DNA from: Planctomycetota bacterium
Lineage (GTDB): Bacteria; Planctomycetota; Phycisphaerae; UBA1845
NCBI GenBank assembly: GCA_022561415.1
Contig: JADFRH010000082.1
Coordinates: forward strand, 1 to 8,738
Length of the DNA: 8,738 nt
Direction: 5' to 3'
The notes under the pieces were generated by a model that worked only from the letters and a program-made list of their open reading frames with translations, did no database searches and was not told the DNA's origin. The first letter of the stretch is position 1. Every line of letters starts with the position of its first letter. Below, piece after piece: positions 5,812 through 8,738 of the stretch. A program made the translations under genes and the position numbers.

Positions 5812-6384
5812 TCACATGCGTAAGAAGTTTCCGAGCAGCGTCGGGCCTTCCTCGGTCAAAAAGCTCTCGGGGTGAAACTGCACGCCTTCGATCGGCATGG
5901 TCTTGTGGCGGATGCCCATCAGCTCGTCGCGGTCCGCTGTCCAGGCGGTGACGTCGAACTCGCTTGGCAGGGTCGCACGCTCGATCGTCAGCGAGTGATA
6001 GCGTGTGGCCGTGAACGGATTGGTCAGGTCGCGAAAAACGCCCCGGCCGTCGTGCTTGATTTCGCTCGTCTTGCCGTGCATGAGCCGCTTGGCACGCACG
6101 ATTTTTCCGCCGAAGGCCTGGCCGATGCACTGATGACCGAGACACACACCGAGAATCGGCACCTTCCCGGCGAAGCGCGTAACGAGTTCGACGCTGATCC
6201 CGGCCTCGTTGGGCGTACACGGCCCAGGCGAAATGATGATGTGCCGCGGCTTCATCGCGGCCAGCTCGTCGAGCGTGGCCGCATCGTTACGCACCACCTT
6301 CATCTCGCGCTCGACGCCCAGCCCCCCGATCGTCTGCACGAGGTTGTAGGTAAACGAGTCGTAGTTATCGATAATGAGGATCAC
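5812..6384 (-). CDS. trpG: Glutamine amidotransferase subunit of anthranilate / aminodeoxychorismate synthase
   Basis: 190 residues from GTG 6384-6382. It starts ILIIDNYDSFTYNLVQ, the universal N-terminus of TrpG/PabA. The class I amidotransferase triad is complete: Cys81 in GVCLGHQ (79-85), and His171 and Glu173 in GVQFHPES (167-174). IISPGPCTPNEAG (50-62) and LMHGKTSEIKHDG (101-113) are further family signatures. The enzyme releases ammonia from glutamine and channels it to TrpE (anthranilate, tryptophan synthesis) or PabB (aminodeoxychorismate, folate synthesis), in the cytoplasm. In many bacteria one copy serves both, and sequence alone does not separate trpG from pabA. No trpE, pabB, trpD or trpC is adjacent, so this is a solo copy and a dual role is plausible. 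The start has no Shine-Dalgarno but lies seven bases after a good -10. Confidence 0.9.
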   Translation of the reverse strand: MILIIDNYDSFTYNLVQTIGGLGVEREMKVVRNDAATLDELAAMKPRHIIISPGPCTPNEAGISVELVTRFAGKVPILGVCLGHQCIGQAFGGKIVRAKRLMHGKTSEIKHDGRGVFRDLTNPFTATRYHSLTIERATLPSEFDVTAWTADRDELMGIRHKTMPIEGVQFHPESFLTEEGPTLLGNFLRM

Positions 6385-6391
6385 GAGAGTC

Positions 6392-6420
6392 AATCTAGCT
6401 GAGCGGGGGCGTTTCCTCAA
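6392..6420 (-). promoter_or_regulatory. Promoter of trpG/pabA positioned for a leaderless transcript
   Basis: On the complement, TTGAGG (6420-6415), 17 bases, then TAGATT (6397-6392). Both hexamers match consensus at 4 of 6, with optimal spacing. Only seven bases (GACTCTC) separate the -10 from the GTG start at 6384, so transcription would begin at or within a base or two of the start codon. No Shine-Dalgarno exists in those seven bases, which fits leaderless translation. An in-frame TTG at 6393 overlaps the -10 and is an unlikely start. Confidence 0.45.
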
Positions 6421-6591
6421 GGGTCACCCCGCCGAAGCAGCCAACGCCCTGTAGGCATCGACAAGTCACGACAACGTTTCGCCGGATTCCGTGACGGTAT
6501 CGCAGCTTGTCCGCCGTCTGGTATCGAGGTGCGTCGTGCCGCGGCGCTCCCGAAGCGGTTGTGCGAACCGTACGTGGATATGATTCTCCAA

Positions 6592-6597
6592 AAAGGA
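6592..6597 (+). promoter_or_regulatory. Ribosome-binding site of the aspartic protease gene
   Basis: AAAGGA lies six bases upstream of ATG 6604. It favours this start over in-frame codons back to 6529. The shorter protein begins directly with a signal peptide. Confidence 0.6.
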
Positions 6598-6603
6598 AAA
6601 ACC

Positions 6604-7575
6604 ATGCAAATTTCAAGCCTCTTGGTTCTGGTGTCGTTCGTATGGATGCCGCTCAACGCGATGGCCGTCGAGGATTCTTCCTCGCTGCCCGCACCGCCCA
6701 AGAAATCCGAGCTTACCGGCTCCAAGGTGTCCGTGCCCATGGACTTGGACTCACCCCGACCGATCATCTCCGCCAAGATAAACGGAAAGGGTCCGTTCCA
6801 ACTTATCTTTGATACAGGATGCGATGGGATGGTCGTAATGAAAGGGCTGGCCAGTCAGCTCAATCTCCCCGTAACCGGAAAAGCACATATGGGAGACCCA
6901 TCCAATCCGAAGGCCATCGAGGTGGATCGCGTTTCAATTCAAGAACTTACGATCGGCGGCGCGACCTTCCGGGACCTGGAAGCGGATTCGTGGGACGCAC
7001 CCCCCGGCTTTCTGCACGGAATGAACGATGTTCGGGGCATCATTGGCCTGCCCGTATTTTCGCAGTTCCTGGTAACGTTCGATTACGCCAACGGACGGAT
7101 GACTCTCGAACGCGGAGCGCTGCCCGAGGCCGATGGCGGAGAGGTTCTCGACTATGAGACGAAAGATGGAGGAAGCATCCCGTTGATTCCGCTGTCGGTC
7201 GGCGGCGTGGCGATGCGTGCGCACATCGACTCCGGCGCACCGGGCGAAATAACGCTGCCGGAGAACATTCAGAGTCGCCTCAAACTCATGGGCAACCCCG
7301 TCGTCGTCGGCCACGCGAGAACGGTCAATAGTGAGTTCGACATACTGGCGGCCACGCTCGATGGCGACCTGCGCATCGGCCGACACGTGTTCGAAAGGCC
7401 CAGCTTGAAATTCATCGACATGCTCAACGACGCAGGCGTCGGCAATATTGGGTCCGCCTTGCTTCGCCAATTCCACGTCACGTTCGATCAGAAAAACAAG
7501 CGTATCCGATTCGCCAATCGAACGAAAACAGCGTCGGCCGCCCCGTCACACATCGGGCACCACCTGGGTGGATAG
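6604..7575 (+). CDS. Exported retropepsin-like aspartic protease with two lobes
   Basis: 323 residues from ATG 6604. MQISSLLVLVSFVWMPLNAMA is a signal peptide with a probable AMA-V cleavage at about 21. Two pepsin-like half-domains follow. Lobe 1 has FDTGCDG (69-75) and the closing RGIIGLPVFSQFLVTFDY (144-161). Lobe 2 has HIDSGAPGE (207-215) and GNIGSALLRQFHVTFDQ (280-296). The catalytic aspartates would be D70 and D209, one from each lobe. The second motif (DSGA) is canonical; the first has Cys where Ala or Ser is usual (DTGC). The hydrophobic-hydrophobic-Gly strand expected downstream of each DTG/DSG is present. This matches the bacterial 'aspartyl protease / retropepsin-like' (Asp_protease_2) group; no PDZ domain is attached. 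The substrate is unknown and it probably acts in the periplasm. It is divergent from trpG across 219 bases and convergent with the HemW chimera. Confidence 0.8.
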   Translation: MQISSLLVLVSFVWMPLNAMAVEDSSSLPAPPKKSELTGSKVSVPMDLDSPRPIISAKINGKGPFQLIFDTGCDGMVVMKGLASQLNLPVTGKAHMGDPSNPKAIEVDRVSIQELTIGGATFRDLEADSWDAPPGFLHGMNDVRGIIGLPVFSQFLVTFDYANGRMTLERGALPEADGGEVLDYETKDGGSIPLIPLSVGGVAMRAHIDSGAPGEITLPENIQSRLKLMGNPVVVGHARTVNSEFDILAATLDGDLRIGRHVFERPSLKFIDMLNDAGVGNIGSALLRQFHVTFDQKNKRIRFANRTKTASAAPSHIGHHLGG

Positions 7576-7590
7576 CGGTGGCGTTCACCG
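7576..7590. terminator. Weak hairpin between convergent genes
   Basis: CGGTG-GCGTT-CACCG forms a 5-bp stem with a 5-base loop. It lies directly after the protease stop codon, in the 53-base gap before the stop of the converging HemW chimera. No T-run follows on either strand, so it is at most a weak bidirectional terminator. Confidence 0.2.
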
Positions 7591-7628
7591 GCACCGGCGA
7601 ACTACGGGCTCTCGACTCAGCTTGGACG

Positions 7629-8738
7629 TTACCGCAAGATCGTCGGCGCTAACCGCGGGTCCTTTGCCGGTTCGCTTGCGAGCACAAGTTCACGCATCAC
7701 CGCATCGCTCACGAGCCGACCGTCTTGCGTCAGGGCGATGTGTGTGTCGGACACCGTGAGGACTCCTCGTCGCTTCAGGTCGTCGAGCGTTGTTCCGAAC
7801 AAACCAACCGGGTCCATCCCGGTTCGATGGCGGAAGGACTCGATGGAAAGGCCCTCCACGAGCCGAAGCTGCATCATCACCATCTCGGTGATGAGTTTTT
7901 CGGTGTCAATCGTCTCGCTCTCAGCCTCGGCGTGGCCGTGCTCGTCCATCGTGCGAATGTATCCAGCGACGTCGGCCACATTCTTGTATCGCCGACCGTC
8001 CAAGCAACCGACTGCCGACGGTCCGACCCCGATGTACGGCTGGTTTCGCCAGTAGATCAGGTTGTGCTCGCTTCGACATCCGGGCTTGGCGAAGTTGCTC
8101 GTTTCGTATTGTTCGTAGCCCGCTGTGGTGAGCGTGCTCACCATGCGCTCGAACATGTCGGCTTCGAGATTCTCGTCGCATGGTTTGATCTTGCCAGCGC
8201 GACGCATGGCCGTGAGCACCGTGCCGGGCTCGTACATCAAACCGTAGCAGGCGATGTGATCCGGCTCGAGTTCGATGGCGCGGCTGAGCGATTGTGACCA
8301 GGTGCCGAGCGTCTGCCCGGGGATTCCAAAGATCAGATCGAGGTTGATCTGCAATACGCCGGCTCGACGAAGCGTGGCCACCGACGGCGCAATGTCATCC
8401 GGCGAGTGGATGCGTTCGAGCGTCGCAAGCTCTTCCGGAAAAAACGACTGCGCCCCCATCGACACACGCGTGACGCCCTGGCTCACAAGCAGTTCCGCTT
8501 TCTCGGCATCGACGGTCGCGGGATTGGCCTCGACCGTAAACTCATCGATGCGATCCACCAGCTTGAAGATCCCGCTAGCCGCCTCGCTGATCCGCTCGGC
8601 GAGCATATAGGCCGGGGTAGTGACGATGCGGTGCTCGAAATCGACCACGATATCGTCGACCTTGCAGGCACGGTGTAGGCCACCCATGGCGCTGATCGCC
8701 CCGGACACCGCCGGGTCATGACCTACCGTCACCGCGAT
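7629..8738 (-). CDS. hemW: Chimeric ORF: ElbB-like C-terminus fused in frame to HemW lacking its radical-SAM N-terminus (partial, runs off window)
   Basis: The frame is open from the window edge to TAA at 7631-7629. Numbering is from GTG 8732. Residues 63-367 are HemW (oxygen-independent coproporphyrinogen III oxidase-like, a heme chaperone). Matching signatures are DEFTVEANPATV (63-74), GVTRVSMGAQSF (86-97), INLDLIFGIPGQT (129-141), GYEQYETSNFAKPG (205-218), the HNxxYW element HNLIYW (223-228), and a winged-helix-like C-terminal part. E. coli HemW has about 95 further residues before this point, containing HIPxCxxxCxYC (4Fe-4S/SAM ligands) and GGGTP. They are absent: residues 1-62 and the preceding in-frame codons instead match the end of ElbB. 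I checked the other two frames of 8547-8738 and found no CxxxCxxC. Without the cluster the protein should not do radical-SAM chemistry. An intact copy may exist elsewhere. The HemW identity is very secure; functionality is doubtful. Confidence 0.85.
   Translation of the reverse strand: MAVTVGHDPAVSGAISAMGGLHRACKVDDIVVDFEHRIVTTPAYMLAERISEAASGIFKLVDRIDEFTVEANPATVDAEKAELLVSQGVTRVSMGAQSFFPEELATLERIHSPDDIAPSVATLRRAGVLQINLDLIFGIPGQTLGTWSQSLSRAIELEPDHIACYGLMYEPGTVLTAMRRAGKIKPCDENLEADMFERMVSTLTTAGYEQYETSNFAKPGCRSEHNLIYWRNQPYIGVGPSAVGCLDGRRYKNVADVAGYIRTMDEHGHAEAESETIDTEKLITEMVMMQLRLVEGLSIESFRHRTGMDPVGLFGTTLDDLKRRGVLTVSDTHIALTQDGRLVSDAVMRELVLASEPAKDPRLAPTILR
8547..8738 (-). other. elbB: C-terminal fragment of ElbB-like (DJ-1/PfpI superfamily) protein
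   Basis: The 64 codons before the HemW part read VTVGHDPAVSGAISAMGG, then CKVDDIVVDFEHRIVTTPAY, then MLAERISEAASGIFKLVDRI. E. coli ElbB ends with a strikingly similar segment: VDDIVVDEDNKIVTTPAYML followed by AQNIAEAASGIDKLVSRV and a few residues before its stop. ElbB is an isoprenoid-biosynthesis-linked protein with glyoxalase III-like activity. The upstream portion with the nucleophile cysteine lies outside the window, so the ElbB part may be full length. The join is at about 8541-8552, where KLVDRI gives way to DEFTVEANP. ElbB would thus have lost only its stop and last few residues, while HemW lost its first ~95. Confidence 0.75.

Noticed and set aside
5872..6402. Plus-strand open frame opposite trpG/pabA
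   Set aside because: trpG/pabA has a complete catalytic triad on the minus strand; the plus frame is its shadow.
6559..6584. TTGTGC...TATGAT as a promoter for the aspartic protease gene
   Set aside because: The -10 is good, but the spacer is only 14 bases and the predicted start would leave about a dozen bases before ATG, cutting into the AAAGGA site.
8547..8738. A frameshift hiding the HemW radical-SAM motif
   Set aside because: I read the other two minus-strand frames; neither contains CxxxCxxC or GGGTP. The open frame matches ElbB instead, so a fusion explains it better than a frameshift.
1..8738. CRISPR array, tRNA, rRNA, insertion sequence or prophage
   Set aside because: No regularly spaced repeats, cloverleaf-type sequences, transposase motifs or phage genes were seen on either strand.

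Overview
The window looks like a chromosomal stretch from a GC-rich member of the Planctomycetota, possibly Phycisphaerae-like. This rests on gene content, not on a database match. The signs are a secreted PQQ-type beta-propeller protein with a 'WPDFLGPNRD' entry motif, a membrane protein carrying the CxxCGYNLRGL...CPxC zinc ribbon common in that phylum, a planctomycete-style bL28, and frequent GTG starts. Codon use looks uniform. I see no phage genes, insertion sequences, CRISPR array, tRNA or rRNA.

Layout, left to right. (1) Positions 223-480 hold a short chimeric ORF: the N-terminus of an FAD-linked oxidase runs straight into what looks like the last ~20 residues of UDP-glucose 4-epimerase (GalE). 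(2) Positions 499-1947 encode an exported PQQ-like beta-propeller protein. (3) Positions 2139-2414 encode ribosomal protein bL28 behind a clear extended -10 promoter. (4) Positions 2548-4737 are a tightly packed plus-strand operon: a soluble YbjQ/UPF0145 protein, a membrane-anchored YbjQ paralogue, a zinc-ribbon PrsW-like membrane protein with altered catalytic motifs, and a membrane-anchored or exported DUF6174-like protein. (5) Positions 4888-5484 (minus) encode an exported DUF1579-like protein. (6) Positions 5812-6384 (minus) encode the glutamine amidotransferase subunit TrpG/PabA, with a promoter placed so that the mRNA would be leaderless. (7) Positions 6604-7575 (plus) encode an exported two-lobed retropepsin-like aspartic protease. 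(8) Positions 7629-8738 (minus, running off the window) hold a second chimera: the C-terminus of an ElbB-like DJ-1/PfpI protein is joined in frame to HemW. The HemW part starts at its EFTVEANP strand, so the whole radical-SAM Fe-S cluster region is missing.

The most notable observation is the pair of in-frame chimeric ORFs at either end, with intact genes between them. Each joins part of one housekeeping gene to the C-terminal part of another. They are either two deletion scars (loss of most of an FAD oxidase gene and of galE on the left, and of the N-terminal third of hemW on the right) or assembly joins. Reads spanning the joins would decide. The second point of interest is the YbjQ / TM-YbjQ / PrsW-like operon, whose PrsW member keeps both histidines but has lost two of the conserved glutamates, suggesting a pseudo-protease or membrane scaffold.
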